Made by a program: the position numbers and the translations under genes. This document shows positions 49,501 through 61,468 of a stretch of 64,000 nucleotides of DNA, one piece after another (the stretch's first letter is position 1; the number at the start of each line of letters is the position of its first letter). Source of the DNA: Burhinus oedicnemus (Eukaryota; Chordata; Aves; Charadriiformes; Burhinidae); contig VFFE01007638.1 of NCBI GenBank assembly GCA_008921705.1, forward strand, positions 888,328 through 952,327. The letters run 5' to 3'. The notes beneath the pieces are model-generated. The model had not been told where the DNA came from, ran no database searches, and saw only the letters and a list, made by a program, of their open reading frames with translations.

Positions 49501-50039
49501 TCCCCCTCCAAAAAATCATATTATGGATGTTACCTGACATATTCATAACACTTCAGCTGGCATTCTAACCAGAATTTCTCTGCTTACAGAGGCTCATATG
49601 GTTATTTGCTTAAAACTTCAGTGATGTTGAGTGGTTTTGCTAAAGATTAATATGATTTTATAAATATCAGGGATATTGTAAATAAAACACTGATAGACCT
49701 ACATATGGAAAGCATTTTCCTTTTATTTCAAGACTACCGAAACAATAACTTAGGTGGACAATCAGCAACTACAGCTAGAAAAACTGAAGAGAAACTGTGA
49801 TTACAGAGAGGAAACAAGATTATGTTGACACAGTGCAGACTGAGAAAGGAAAGACAAGACATTGCTGGAAAGAAAAAAAGCAGATTAATAAACAGTCATT
49901 ACATTTAAACTAAAGCAGAGTAGAAAGGAAAGCCTTGTTGCTCATATAACTCTCATAACCAACACCTAGAAATGTCATGGTTTAGTTATAACAGCACAGT
50001 AACCTTTGCTCTGTTAGCAGGAAACTGTTTAGGGCAGCT
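49501..50039. other. Unique noncoding DNA
   Basis: No gene or repeat recognised. Confidence 0.6.
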
Positions 50040-50420
50040 GTAGATTAGAAGCCTTAAATGGGCGTTTAATTTGAAATTAATAAAACAGTTATGGTATGTG
50101 TTAAGAAAAGTTACTGAGGTTTGCTTAGTATATTTAATTAGTGTAAAAGAGATAAATCTAGTTGCCATGTAATGAACTGAGAACTGCAGATACAGTAAAT
50201 GTGTACTTACGTTCCTATTATTAATGCATTAAACTTGTAAGAATGTTTAGGAATTTAATTAGCATTTAATAAGATAGCTATAGCAAATTACAGTAGTTAG
50301 ATGTTAAATGTAAATTAATATTTTTAGTATTTAATTGATATTAACTAATTAATTACTGTTTATTACATGGCGGCTAGATTTATCTTTTATAGAGTTATTA
50401 AATCTAAATTAAAAGTTCTT
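50040..50420. promoter_or_regulatory. Very A+T-rich block with dense TAAT motifs
   Basis: Repeated TTAAT/ATTAA cores include TTTAATTAG at 50254-50262, TTTAATTGATATTAAC near 50330 and CTAATTAATTAC near 50345. It could be a homeodomain-bound element, a matrix-attachment-like region, or just local A+T drift. The lack of simple-repeat periodicity favours something other than a microsatellite. Confidence 0.25.
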
Positions 50421-51411
50421 TTTTAAGTGGCCTCTACTCAATTAAAAAAATACAGTCTCTAGGATTATCAGGGTTTACCTTCATGAAGGAATTGGGTGAT
50501 CTTGGGGTATTAAATCTGAAACATAAATTATATAGCATATAAGGAGATTAAGTATCTTCACACAGGAGGAATATTATTCATGTGGATAATCCCAAGAAAA
50601 TGAAATTACTCAACTGAGTAGAGATCTTTTGTGGAAGTATTCCCTGAATTAGGCAACAGAAATGAAAAGGTTTGCAAAAACAAAAAACTTGTTTTGGAAT
50701 AGCAAAATGGTTGTCTCATCCTATTTGGAACTAACTTTCCAGTAGCTCAATGACATGTTAGAGAAGGAGATAAGCAATCAGATTTTCAAGGACCCCATAT
50801 ATGAGATAATTGCTTAAAAAAATCTCACCACAGACCACAAATTATGGTTTTGGGATGTAGAAGACTTTGAAATTTGTGGCCTTTACTTAAATGGGAGTTT
50901 CACTGCTCTGCATCCTCATTTATACCTTATACTGATCATTTAAGCTATGTAATACTGATGCTATAAAATCATTTATATGCCGCTAACCACAAGAGCTAAT
51001 AAGACTTATTTCTGAGAATAAAGCAATTTTACAAAAGCAAAAGAGAATATGTGTTAAGTCATCTAGTCCACTGATACGCCAAACAAGAAGTTGCTGTGAG
51101 CTCCTGGGGCTGTATTTCAATAAAAGGCTGACATACCTAAAGCATGACTAAGAGGAGTTCAGATATCATCTTAAACTCATCATGTCACCTCCTTCGTGAC
51201 TTGAAAATCCTATAAGCACTTGCACAGACATGGACATACGCAGAACTTTGCCATGAGAGAAATGCCATCTAGGCATTTGTCTAACACGTAAGGCTGACCG
51301 AGGTGCCTCAGCTGAAGTCCACACAGGGTCTAGTGCAACAGCCATGCTCTAAGAACACCTAAAATGACAGAAGCATTAGGACTTTCAAGAAATTCACTTC
51401 AGCTACTGAGC

Positions 51412-51445
51412 TTTACCTTCTTCAGCTGTAAAATGAGGAATATAT
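51412..51445 (+). repeat. MIR/L2-tail-like string
   Basis: TTACCTTCTTCAGCTGTAAA followed by ATGAGGAATA resembles the conserved MIR/L2 segment CAGTTTCCTCATCTGTAAAATGGGGATA. The match covers about 30 bp with mismatches, so it is suggestive only. Confidence 0.25.
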
Positions 51446-51943
51446 TTAATTGCACTTGTGAATAATCTTCTGTTTAGCAAAAATTATTTGTAAAGCCTAA
51501 CATCTGTAAATTCTGAAAATCCCTGTATATTTTATTACTTGTTATTTTATTATGTCCTTCCACATAATGAATAAATATACCAAAATCAGACTAAAGAAAA
51601 GTATCGGTGGGGTGTTTAATCTCAGGGATTGTAGAGTTGCTAAAATGTTACACTGATTTTTTTTTGTTACATTTATTGCTGTTTGGATCCTTCTTTTAAC
51701 CTTTAAGAATTTTTTTGTAAAGCTACTTTGGCTTTTTATAATTTCTTTTTCTTTCCCTTGTTATTAGGATAATACTTTCTTGTAATTTAATCTTAGTTCT
51801 GTTTACATGTCAGTTTCTCCTCTACAGACATATTCAGCTACTTCTTCTCATTGCCATTATCTCAGTATAAATAAAACCTGATCTTACTCAAATCTTCAGC
51901 AAAACTCAAATGGATTTGAGTAGGCCAAGGATTTTGACTGTTC

Positions 51944-51977
51944 CTTAATTCTCCACTATTCTTAATTCTCCATTATT
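51944..51977. repeat. Tandem duplication of a 17-bp unit
   Basis: CTTAATTCTCCACTATT (51944-51960) is followed at once by CTTAATTCTCCATTATT (51961-51977), with one difference. Confidence 0.9.
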
Positions 51978-52089
51978 GAAATTGAATGCACTTATAGTAG
52001 TGTTTTTTACAAATCACTTCATAGTCCACTTACTTTACATTCAAGTATGTGAACAGTACTATTTTCATAATCTTTTCTATCAACACTTC

Positions 52090-52400
52090 CTTAATGACAA
52101 AGGCTCTATTTTCTAGATAACCCTTCTGTCTGAATCATGACACTGTCCTCTACATAGCTAACTCAGGGATGTCTTTGGTGATTCATGGCTGGATGTACTT
52201 GTCACCCACCAGATGGCTGCATAGTTAAAGTTTCCCATGAGTACAGCACCTTGAGATTTCAAGCTCCATGGTAGTTGGTCCAGGAATTTTTCATACTTGC
52301 TCTCGTCAAGTCTTCAGGGTCTATAGCAGATGCTACTGCAGTTTACTTCTTTTAGTGCTACCATACCTCTTCCATTATCTCACTGTCCTAACTGGTTTAG
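52090..52400 (-). pseudogene. Decayed CR1-type LINE endonuclease fragment
   Basis: Read on the minus strand, this matches the endonuclease domain of CR1 ORF2. It shows SSICYRP near 52320-52340 (consensus VGVCYRPP), then DESKYEKFLDQLPW, then AVLMGNFNYAAIWW (consensus LVLMGDFNHPDICW; catalytic Asp changed to Asn) near 52205-52245. A frame-shifted EDSVMIQ follows near 52130. There is at least one stop just after YRP. It cannot belong to the CR1 at 56.9-58.5 kb: both are on the minus strand, but the endonuclease lies on the wrong side of the reverse transcriptase. It is therefore a separate old insertion. Confidence 0.85.
52206..52219 (+). promoter_or_regulatory. CTCF-like motif inside the CR1 endonuclease fragment
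   Basis: CCACCAGATGGCTG fits the CTCF core CCASYAGRKGGCRS at all but one position. It arises from the codons around the NFNYAAIWW motif. Occupancy is unknown. Confidence 0.4.
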
Positions 52401-54939
52401 TAAATATTTTAGATCTATACTTCTAATGCAGAGTAAGTAGGGCTTAAATTATAGGTTGATACATCTGCCAGTGTGTGAAAATAACTCCTCTAAACTGAAA
52501 TTTCTGCTCATCCTTTTCCTGGAGGATTACAGTCTTTTGGATGAAAAGAACCCCAACCCAACAACAAACAAAAAAACACAACCAAACAAAAAACCACAAC
52601 AATAAAGAGAGAACATACAGATTGATTTAAATTTAAAAAAAAAGTTTCCAACTGCATTCTTTCTTCCATTACTTTATACTTCATAATCCCCTAAATCTCA
52701 CTGCATTTAATGGGAAAAAAAAATCTGCAGGATCTGGATGGGTAAGGAAAGGAGATAAGCTTGATTCTGCCAATATTTACACTCTTTGGACATTTTCCTG
52801 TTGTCCTTGCAATTGTCAAACATTTTTGACACTTATTTTGCCATTTACCTTTGCAACAAAATGGCACCTTAGATTTTTTCTGACATGATTTTTGCAACTT
52901 TATATATTTATACTATATATGTATGTATGAATACACACATATATGTACACATATATTATTTCTCTGTGTGTCTGCTAAGTACTTTGTTACAAACAAGGAT
53001 AACTGGATGATTCAGTGGCCATTCAGCCACTGTGGTTATAGAAAGACAGATTTTCAACCTGGCTGTGTGTAAGGAAGTTGTATAGATACCTTTATGTTCA
53101 GCTACTTTTTCTTCCCCATCAGGACTGATTAACATTTGACAAGAGTTCAGACAAAATCTTCTTCTCACAATATTCTTAATGAGATATGACTGTACAAAGC
53201 CCATGTACACAGTATTTAACTTAGGGAGGCAGAGGACGTATGTGCCTGAGGTTACTAAGCGCAGCATCTAATAATTGCACTCTGTGTTGATTGCCCTGTT
53301 TAGAATAACATGTATTTGAGGAAGCGTATGTATATATTTTCTTGCTTTTGTTTTAAATTGAAACTTAGAAACCTTTAGGAGAGACTGTAAGACCTTAATT
53401 GCTTTAAAATACTATTGAACATGTTAAAACTGAAACCTGAAAACATTTAACATCCATTCTTTAAAAGCTTTTTGGATTGTATCACCATCAATCTGCAATG
53501 CAAGACCTAGAGACAGCAATCCCACCTGAATCATGCTACAGTTAATATGTACTTGCTAATATAATTTATCAAGCATTCTAAATCCATATGACACAAATGT
53601 ATGGCATTCAGCCTGAAAAAGTTCATCAAGAGTTGTAAGTAAAACTGAATGAATGCATTATAGGCTCTTTCCATGCAGTGTTTTCCCCTATCTGTCTCCT
53701 TAAACCATTTCACACTGAATGGTTTCCTGCGTGCTCTGTTGCAGATTTATTCTTCTCTTGATGCATGCATGTAACTCCCCATTAATGTTAGTAGGAATGA
53801 GATTTACGTATGTGCACTGAGAGGAGAACAGACCCCATGGTATTTTATTCGCCTATACAGGATTATAGCCTCTGAGGATAGATTTGAGTTTTTTGTTGTT
53901 AGCAAAAAAGCAGCTTGACAAGTAGCTTTTTGATTGATAATACACTGGGAGTCATAATTTATATAATCTTACACCTGCTACTGAACATAAAGGTCACTTT
54001 AAAGGTGTGAGTTGTGTGTGCTGGGGCAGAGCATAAACTAGAGGGTCAGTTTTCAGCACTTACTGTACGATGGAGAAACAGACAAAAACTCTACCAATGC
54101 TGATAAAATTGAGAATATCATGGCAACCATTGTAATTAACAGCAAGTTTCCAGAACTTGACATTCTGAGCAAGTGTCATTCCCTAGGTTATTACAGAGGG
54201 AATTAGAGTGGCCTTTCACTGTCAAACTGATATATACCACTGGAGCACTGCTGAAGAAAAAGTACCATTCGTGATGTCTTTTCAGGATTTAAACATCTGC
54301 TGAATTCCATCTCTTTCTATCATCTTCTGAAAATAGATACACATCTCAAAAGATCTCTATCTGGGACATTGAGTGGATTCAATATTTCAGCATTTTTCTG
54401 CTTTTTAAAAAAATTAGCTCTACTTTATATGTAAGAACTCTCTTGTACACAACATCAGCAGGGCATTTTTAAGGCTTAAATATTTTTATAGGGAGACTGG
54501 CTTCATGAAATGTATTCCTGTGATAAATCACTGCATACGGTCATTTTTCTAAAGAATCCTGTTCATACACTGGGGAAAAATAAGAGAAAAAGCTTTCATG
54601 GTATAAAGTAGAAAGATATTTGGTTTTATTCTTGCTTTGCTTCTCTCTTTTTTTTTTTTTCTAATAGCCTTACAAATGTGTAAGGAGGTAACTAATGTCT
54701 GTGCAAAGCATTATTTGTTACTGGATGGGATCCAAATTATTAACCTTTTTGTTCTAACCTTCATCTCCTGCTGCTACCTAGAAGCAGTAGGGAACTGTAC
54801 TTTCAGGATAGGGAGATATTCATCCTTTGAGTTTTTCAGTCAAACTTTACCAATATGTGTACTAACGTTCACATTTGGTGGTTTTAATTATTGTGTCTTC
54901 ACAATTGGCTGTAATTATTAATTTTATGATAGGGTAACT
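52401..54939. other. Unique noncoding DNA with low-complexity patches
   Basis: No gene recognised. Bases 52549-52602 contain only A and C. Bases 52908-52960 are alternating TATATA/CACATA sequence. A T-run lies near 54648-54660. Frames of up to 103 codons (52956-53267) and 94 codons (54637-54921) have no recognisable domain. Confidence 0.55.
52549..52602 (+). repeat. 54-bp A/C-only tract
   Basis: No G or T occurs from 52549 to 52602. The tract is an imperfect mix of AACAACA, CCAAC and AAAC units, so it is low-complexity and strongly strand-asymmetric. Confidence 0.9.
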
Positions 54940-55210
54940 TTCATCTAGGAAGTAATCCAAAGCCTGAAAAAAGCCAATAAGAGCTTTTTAATTGTCTTTG
55001 GGTGCTTTGATCAGCTTTCTCCAAGCTCTGAATATGACCCAATCTTGAATGTGTTGGGTGATTTTGACTTCAGTATTGATGATTAGGACTTCCAAGCCAA
55101 TTTAGGATTTCCAGTCCATGCTGGCAGCTATTGAATCCTCCAGGTGCCTGGGTGACTGTAGTCTCTATTGATTTGAATCATTTTTTTGGGTCAAGATCAG
55201 AGGCTTAGAA
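54940..55210. promoter_or_regulatory. Candidate conserved noncoding (enhancer-like) block
   Basis: Complex sequence with TTTTTAATTG near 54985, a TCF/LEF-like CTTTGAT at 55005-55011, an E-box CAGGTG at 55141-55146 and TTGATTTGAATCA near 55168. No repeat or open frame is present. Inference from motif density only. Confidence 0.3.
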
Positions 55211-56932
55211 TTTGGAAGTAGTATCTACAACACAGAGTGTTCATTGTCTCCTGTCATGAGAGGAGAACGTATTTCTCCATTCAGGGTGGGGAAATGGTTA
55301 CAAGAAATTACTTCTGACATTAATGGAACAGAGAAAAAATTCACTTTCCATGAAAATAACTGCTTTTAGGCCTAGCTTTGTCTTCATAGATCACTATGGT
55401 TTACAAATGACCTACAATAAATTAAGTAGACACCTCCGTGATGGGGATGAAAGTCTTGGCAACACTGATTAGTTGTGGCAATTATTTTAGAGATTCATGC
55501 AGTGTTTGCCAGAAACTTCTCTATCTTTACTATTTTATCTGAAGTATCTTGTTATGACAAAAATGAAAAAAATAAAACTAGGAACTAAAAAGAATTTTGT
55601 AATGTACAAATTATCAGTGCTTCTTTAACTAATGAGGGGATGAAAAACACGTTCCTCACAGATAGGCTATTTTAATAACATTTTATAGAGTTTATTTCAG
55701 TGTCTTCAAAAGTAGCAGTGACTGACATTATAGAAAATTCATGCACAACTGCAAATGGAGACGATCTGAAACAGTATGGCAGTATCTTTTTTCATGTGTA
55801 CACAGTTAAAATTTGAGATGATATTATTCCACTTAGTTTGCCCAAAGATATTTGTTTTCTTTCCTGATGTTAATTCAATTAAGTTAAAATCTTATCAACT
55901 TCTCTACTGACTAGCAAAAGCTTGTATGTGTCATAGATAATATTCACCAAAACCTGCTGTTATGTCTAACATTGCTGTTCAGTAACATTCATAGGAATTT
56001 AAATTTTACTCAAATTTGACAGAAGAATTGTAAAATACTGTGACATTAATAATCTTAAATCGTTTTCTGTGCAAAATATCAGAGATTATAATTTTTCGCT
56101 AACTAATTCTTCATTAGTCACTCAATAAAATGGCTAAACAGAGTAATGTTTATGTGCATTTGTCATTTGGGATGTATATCCTCTTATAATAGCATTTTTG
56201 CCTGGTACTGCATGTTCAGGGGAGGATACAATTGATTCAGGAAGGACCAGAGGGATTTTTCATGGAAGTGCAAATGTAACACCATATTTTATGGTTGAGG
56301 ACGGTTTATGAGAGAAAGCTTTCTGTGCCTTAGTGGTAGAACATGAGAGCCAGTTTTTAACACTAGCACTGCCGAATTTCAGACTGATGATCCAAACCTT
56401 TGTTTATGGTGTGAAGTTTGTTCATTCATTATAATAATGTAAAATAAAGAACAACAGCAACAACAAAACTACTTAGAGAATTGAATAATGACTTCATGTT
56501 TTCTGAAAAATAAAAAATGGTGCAATCATTAGCCAAGGTCAAAGTGACATAAATACATTGCAGGTCCAACAGCTCAGGGAAGAAAATAACAGTTTAAGGA
56601 GATCATGGAGTAAGATTTAGCAATTGCTTAACAATTTCAATGTAAAAATTTCTAGCACTGGGTTAAGTTTATTTTCAATTTCATGAAATTTTTGAAAGGA
56701 TATAGTGTTTTATTGTCACTATAGTGTAAAGCAGCTCTCCTGAAAAATGTTGGGTTTTTTTTTTCAACTGGCCTAAAAAACACAGCAGTGATCATATTAA
56801 TTCAACACAGCAGTAGATATCTGCCTGCTGGTAAATAAGAACCAATTTCCTGCTTATGGAATCTAAAGAAAATTTTTAATATTTTTTTTTAAGTAAATAT
56901 TTAATGTAAAATAACTTTCACATACTGCAGAG
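55211..56932. other. Unique noncoding DNA
   Basis: No gene or repeat recognised. The right end abuts a reverse-oriented CR1. Confidence 0.6.
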
Positions 56933-57609
56933 GAATCACACAATCACTGAGATTGGAAGAGACCTCTTGAGAACATTTAGTCCAAGCCCCCTGCTCAAGC
57001 AATCACCTAGAGCAAGTTGTTGAGGACTGTGGCCAGTTGGGTTTTTAATATCTCCAAGGCTGGAGATTCCACATCCCTGGGAAACCTATTTTAGTGTTTG
57101 ACCACTGTCACAGTAAAAAAATAAATAAATAAGTTCTTGCATTCAGGTGGAATCTTATGTGTTTTGTTTTGTGCCTATTGCCCCTTGTCCTTTCATTGGG
57201 CACTACTGAGAAGAGTATGGCTGCCTCTTCTTCAGTCCCTCTTATCAAGTACGTATATAACTTGATAAAATCCCCCTGAGCCTTCTTTTCTACAGGTTGA
57301 ACAGTTCCAGTTCTTTCAGCCTCTCTTCACATGACAGATGTTCCAGTCCCTTAATGATCTTTGTGACCCTTTGCTAGACTCACTCCTATATGTCCAGGTC
57401 TTTCTTGTACTAGGGAGCCCAGCACTGGACCCAACACTTCAGGAGTCTTTCACCAGGACTAAGAGGGGAAGAAGCACCTCTCCTGATTCCTGTGGGGAAT
57501 GCTTTTCTTAATGCAACCCAGGACGTTGTTGGTCTTTGCTGCAAAATCACTGAACATTTCTGGTTCACGGTCAGCTTGGGTTCCACCATGATTCCCAGGT
57601 CCTTCTCTG

Positions 57610-58450
57610 CAGAACTGCTTTCCAGCTAGTCAATCCCCAGCATGTACTGGTGCAATGGATTATTCACCCTCAGGTGCAAGGCTTTGCATTTCTCTTTGTT
57701 GAACTTCATGAGATTCCTGTCTGCCTGATTCTCCAGCCTGCCCAGGTGCCTCTGAATGGCAGCACACCAATCTGGTCTATCAGGCACTCTTCCCAGTTTT
57801 GCTTTGTCTATGAACTTGCTCACTCTGACCCATCCAGGTCATTAATGAAGAGGTTGAACTATATTGGCCCCAGCATCAACCCCCATAGTACATAACTAGT
57901 GACTGTCCACTATCTAGGCTTTATGGCACTGATTACAACCCTCTGGGCGCAGCCATTAAGCCAGTTTTCAATCTACCTCACTGTCAACATATCTAACCCC
58001 TACTTTGTCGGCTCATCTGGGAGGATGTTATGGGATACCTAACCCTTATGAAAAGCTTTACTAAAGTCAATGTAGGCAACATCCCTCATCCCTCTTTCCT
58101 CATACACCAAGTTAGTCACCTCATTGTGGAAGACTGTCAGGTTGATTTCCCCCTGATAGGGTTGATTTCCCCTTCATAAATCCATCTTGACCACCTTCTT
58201 GTCCTTCATATGCCTGAAAGTGGTTTCCAGGATTAGTTCCTCTATCTCCTTCCCAGGACTGAGGTGAGGTTGACCGGACTGTAGTTCCCTATATGTTCCT
58301 TCTTGCCCTTCTTGAAGATGGGAATGACATTTGCTTTCTTACTGTCCTTAGGAAAAAGCCCCCCCAGTCACCCTGACCTTTCAAAGAGAATCAAGAGTGG
58401 CCTCACGATGACATCAGCCAGCTCCCTCAGCACTCATGGGTACATCCCAT
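57610..58450 (-). pseudogene. CR1 reverse transcriptase remnant
   Basis: On the minus strand it shows palm motif A (YIDFSKAF, near 58050-58075), then IENWLNGCAQRVVIS near 57930-57975. Next come a decayed motif B with FNLFINDLDG near 57830-57860, SKFIDKAKL where FADD is expected (near 57795-57820), and NLMKFNKEKCKALHLRVNNP near 57655-57715. Both catalytic Asp positions of motif C are disrupted, and stops are frequent. A 20-bp tandem duplication (58140-58179) further breaks the frame. Non-functional. Confidence 0.9.
58140..58179. repeat. 20-bp tandem duplication inside CR1
   Basis: GGTTGATTTCCCCCTGATAG is followed by GGTTGATTTCCCCTTCATAA. The first 13 bases are identical, and the CR1 reading frame carries only one copy. 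It arose after insertion. Confidence 0.8.
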
Positions 58451-58470
58451 CAGTTTATGTTATGTGGTCC

Positions 58471-61468
58471 TTCACTTCCAGTCACTGAGTTTTAGTTCTG
58501 CCCTAAGGGACAAATATGTACAGAAGTAATTCTCAAATATAGCAGATATGATTCCTGCTACCAACAATGAATAAAATTACAGACCTAGCAGAAATATAGT
58601 TTAATCCAACAGTTGTGCTTATATTTAGCAGTAAACAAAATGATCAGTCTGAAACAAAGGTTAAACCTAGGAAGATCTGAAAACTGCTGATATGGTTTTC
58701 CATGACTTTCAGTCATGCAAGCCTTGACATTTTTGCAGGGGAAAAGATCTTTTTTATCCCCAGACAGGTAAGGTTTGTCTCTGCTTGGTAGTTACCTAAG
58801 TTTTAAGAAATTCGTATCATCCAAAGAAACCAGGTGTTTCCACTGAATCTCAATAGCAATGCTTTTTTTTTTTCTTTTCTCATTTACCTCACCACACAAC
58901 TCTTTACATACATTTTTCTGTACCTAGAATATTGTCCTCAAATCCATGTCTCCCTCCAGCTACATCCTATCACGAGACGAAGTTATTTAAATTTTAAATA
59001 TTTCTTTTTCAGTATTCCATTTTGTATAGTTTTACATATAAAAAGAGAAATGGATGTCTCGTAGAAACTACCGATTGCTCTTGTTTCCTTGACAGCTATG
59101 ATCAGCAACAAACACAGAACAATATGTACTTGGATTTGGGAGATTTTTCTCTATCTTTTTATACTCTGGAATTATCCCTTTTTTCAGAATTAAACACTGA
59201 AGCTACACATATAAACAGAATAATACACTATTTTACACACATCAAAATGCAGAGCACATCACAGAATTGTTCTGAAAAAATAAATATATCTACAAGTTGG
59301 GAACTAATTTAGATTGTAAAGAAAATATTTCTCTATGAGGTCCACCCACATGCACTAACTTTCATTTAAATTAAGTAGCTTTTTACTTGTCAGAACAAAT
59401 GAAAATACCTGAAAATAAGAAGCACATTGTATCAGAATGCAACTCAGCCCACATCTGTACCTCACAGATAAAGTTCTTACTTTATAGGAAAATGTCATGT
59501 GAATCTTCATTTGACTGGTCATGGTCATAATAACATGGGACTCCCCAAGGAAACCAAAAGCCCTTTTGCCTTCGCTATATCTTCAAGCACACATTACACC
59601 AAATGCAAAATGCAGTGACATCAACGGTCTATAAAATTGTGACCTTCAAGTTGATGGATTTAGAGTAATAAAAGGCCTCAACAGCAGCTGACACATAAAC
59701 ATAAAAGGAAGTTGTAAGGACAACCCACTTTGGTGTATAATGAGTAAGGTATCTAATACTGTGTTTACAGATTCCACAGGTTTTGCTGTGCTTGTTTCAC
59801 CTCAGAAGATTTCTAAATCTGAGAGGCAGAAGGAGGTTGGGGACAGGGCAGTGAGTGTGGGATCTTAGATTACTTGGGTGCCAAATTGGAAAGAAGGATG
59901 ATGTTGAAAAACCAGGAACTGAAGGTAATCTGTAGGGGGAAATATATATATATATATTTCTGAAAAAATTATTACTAAGAATTTGCAGGCAAATTTTCCC
60001 AATAGTAGCTTGTAGGGTTTTGAACTATTGGCTTGAAAATATATTTCTAGATTACAGGTGGTGACCTGTTCGCTGAAATAAAGCTAAGAAATTAATTTAA
60101 CTAAAGCAGTGAGACAGTGAAGGGAAAGCGCTTCCAAAACGATCACCAGCCAGTAGTCCATCCATGCAACACCCTAGTGAACTGGTCAAGTGCCCTGAAA
60201 TACAAAAATTGCCAAGAGGGGGCAGCAGCATGTTGAGTCATGGGAACTCTCCTCCCTCCACTGGAAGTACACAGAAGCCAAGATACAAGCCCCTGTTCAC
60301 TTTGCAGAGTTTTACTAAATTGGGGCTGAACCTGAGAAGACAGTCTGATGCTGTCAATATTTTAGAAAAAAAAAAGCAATTGCTTCCACTGTCTACGAAT
60401 AGCAGGACTTGCCTGATTTTCTATAAATTCTTCTGGTGAAGCCCAATTAAAAATCACAGAAAGTTTTGAAAAGCCTTCAGTACTCATACAAATCAAATTA
60501 AATACTATAAATAGTTATCTACTAATTCCAACTCATGACAGTATGCCATCTACTACCTAAAATTTAGAATAATCACGGGATAAAGATTTGTTACTTAAAT
60601 GCATGGGGGCCTCTCTCTGAGTAGACAGAAATCAACAGTTTTACATGCATTTTAAGTAACTACATATGCAAAACACATGCAGATGTATGTCAGATTTGCA
60701 AATAAAAATGCAATTTCTTGTCCACTGACAAATTTTGACTGTATATGACTGCAGCCCCACTTTGATTCCTTTGAGTACACAAGATTTCTAAATTTGAAGT
60801 TATTTGCACGCAGGGATAAATTCCTACGGTTCTGCTAACATACTATGTTTTTCCAAACCTTTCATCTATCTATATAGATTCTTATGTAATCACCACCTTC
60901 ACAGTATCTAAGGGGCCTAATGACTCCTTGTTCTGCCAGGTTTGCACTTAGAGCTTTTTATTGCCACTCTTTAGAAAGGTGTTTGAACTGTGGCAGGTAG
61001 GACAATCCAAAGACAGATCTCATTTCAAAGTATTCTGAAGGGAATAGCTAGTAAAGAAGAGCAGTGATTGATGCAATAGAAGACATAAGAGGATTTTCTT
61101 TTTTTTTTTTTTTTTTAACCAGCTACAGAAAAGTCTAGACTCTTTACTTTAAACTTCAAGTGTTAAAGGGGACTCTTAGATCTGATCATCTCAAAGTCTC
61201 TAATCTATGCAAGAAAAGGGCATTGATGTAAAAATAGTGCATGTATGAACAACTCAGAAGCATAGCTGGAGTGCAATGTGTATTTGTGGGTCTAAGTGCT
61301 TTGAAAATGCTTGTTCCTGCCTGTGAGACTGGCAGAAGGTGAGAATCGTCAAAGATCCATTCTGTGAGAATTCAGCTTTTTTTTTTTTCCTTGCATACTA
61401 TTTTTTCCTTCTGTATTAGAAAAATAAACCAGAGAAGAGGGTGAAAAATATAACATCATTTCCTTGCA
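58471..61468. other. Unique noncoding DNA
   Basis: No gene recognised. An (AT)8 run lies at 59942-59957, and a T18 run at 61099-61116. Frames of 76-96 codons (58834-59312, 60164-60439) show no domain. Confidence 0.55.
60212..60226 (+). promoter_or_regulatory. CTCF-like motif
   Basis: CCAAGAGGGGGCAGC has a strong AGGGGGCAGC core of the CTCF consensus, with mismatches at the SY positions. It is in the same orientation as the CTCF-like motif at 52.2 kb. Motif-level evidence only. Confidence 0.35.

Larger units (their letters stand above)
50421..52089. other. Unique noncoding DNA
   Basis: No gene recognised. Two short tandem items are noted: an MIR-like tail string at 51412-51445 and a 17-bp duplication at 51944-51977. 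Confidence 0.55.
56933..58470 (-). mobile_element. CR1 LINE, 5'-truncated copy of about 1.5 kb (reverse orientation)
   Basis: Reading plus-ward, it begins with a decayed reversed octamer (GAATCACACAATCACTGAGA). The reversed 3' spacer follows (CCAAGGCTGGAGATTCCACA), then the reversed reverse transcriptase region to about 58470. A+T-rich TAAATAAATAAATAAG lies at 57119-57134. Divergence is clearly higher than in the + copies at 20-22 and 27.8 kb. Its 3' spacer links it to the fragment at 44.1 kb. The left-hand (5') limit on the minus strand is approximate. Confidence 0.93.
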
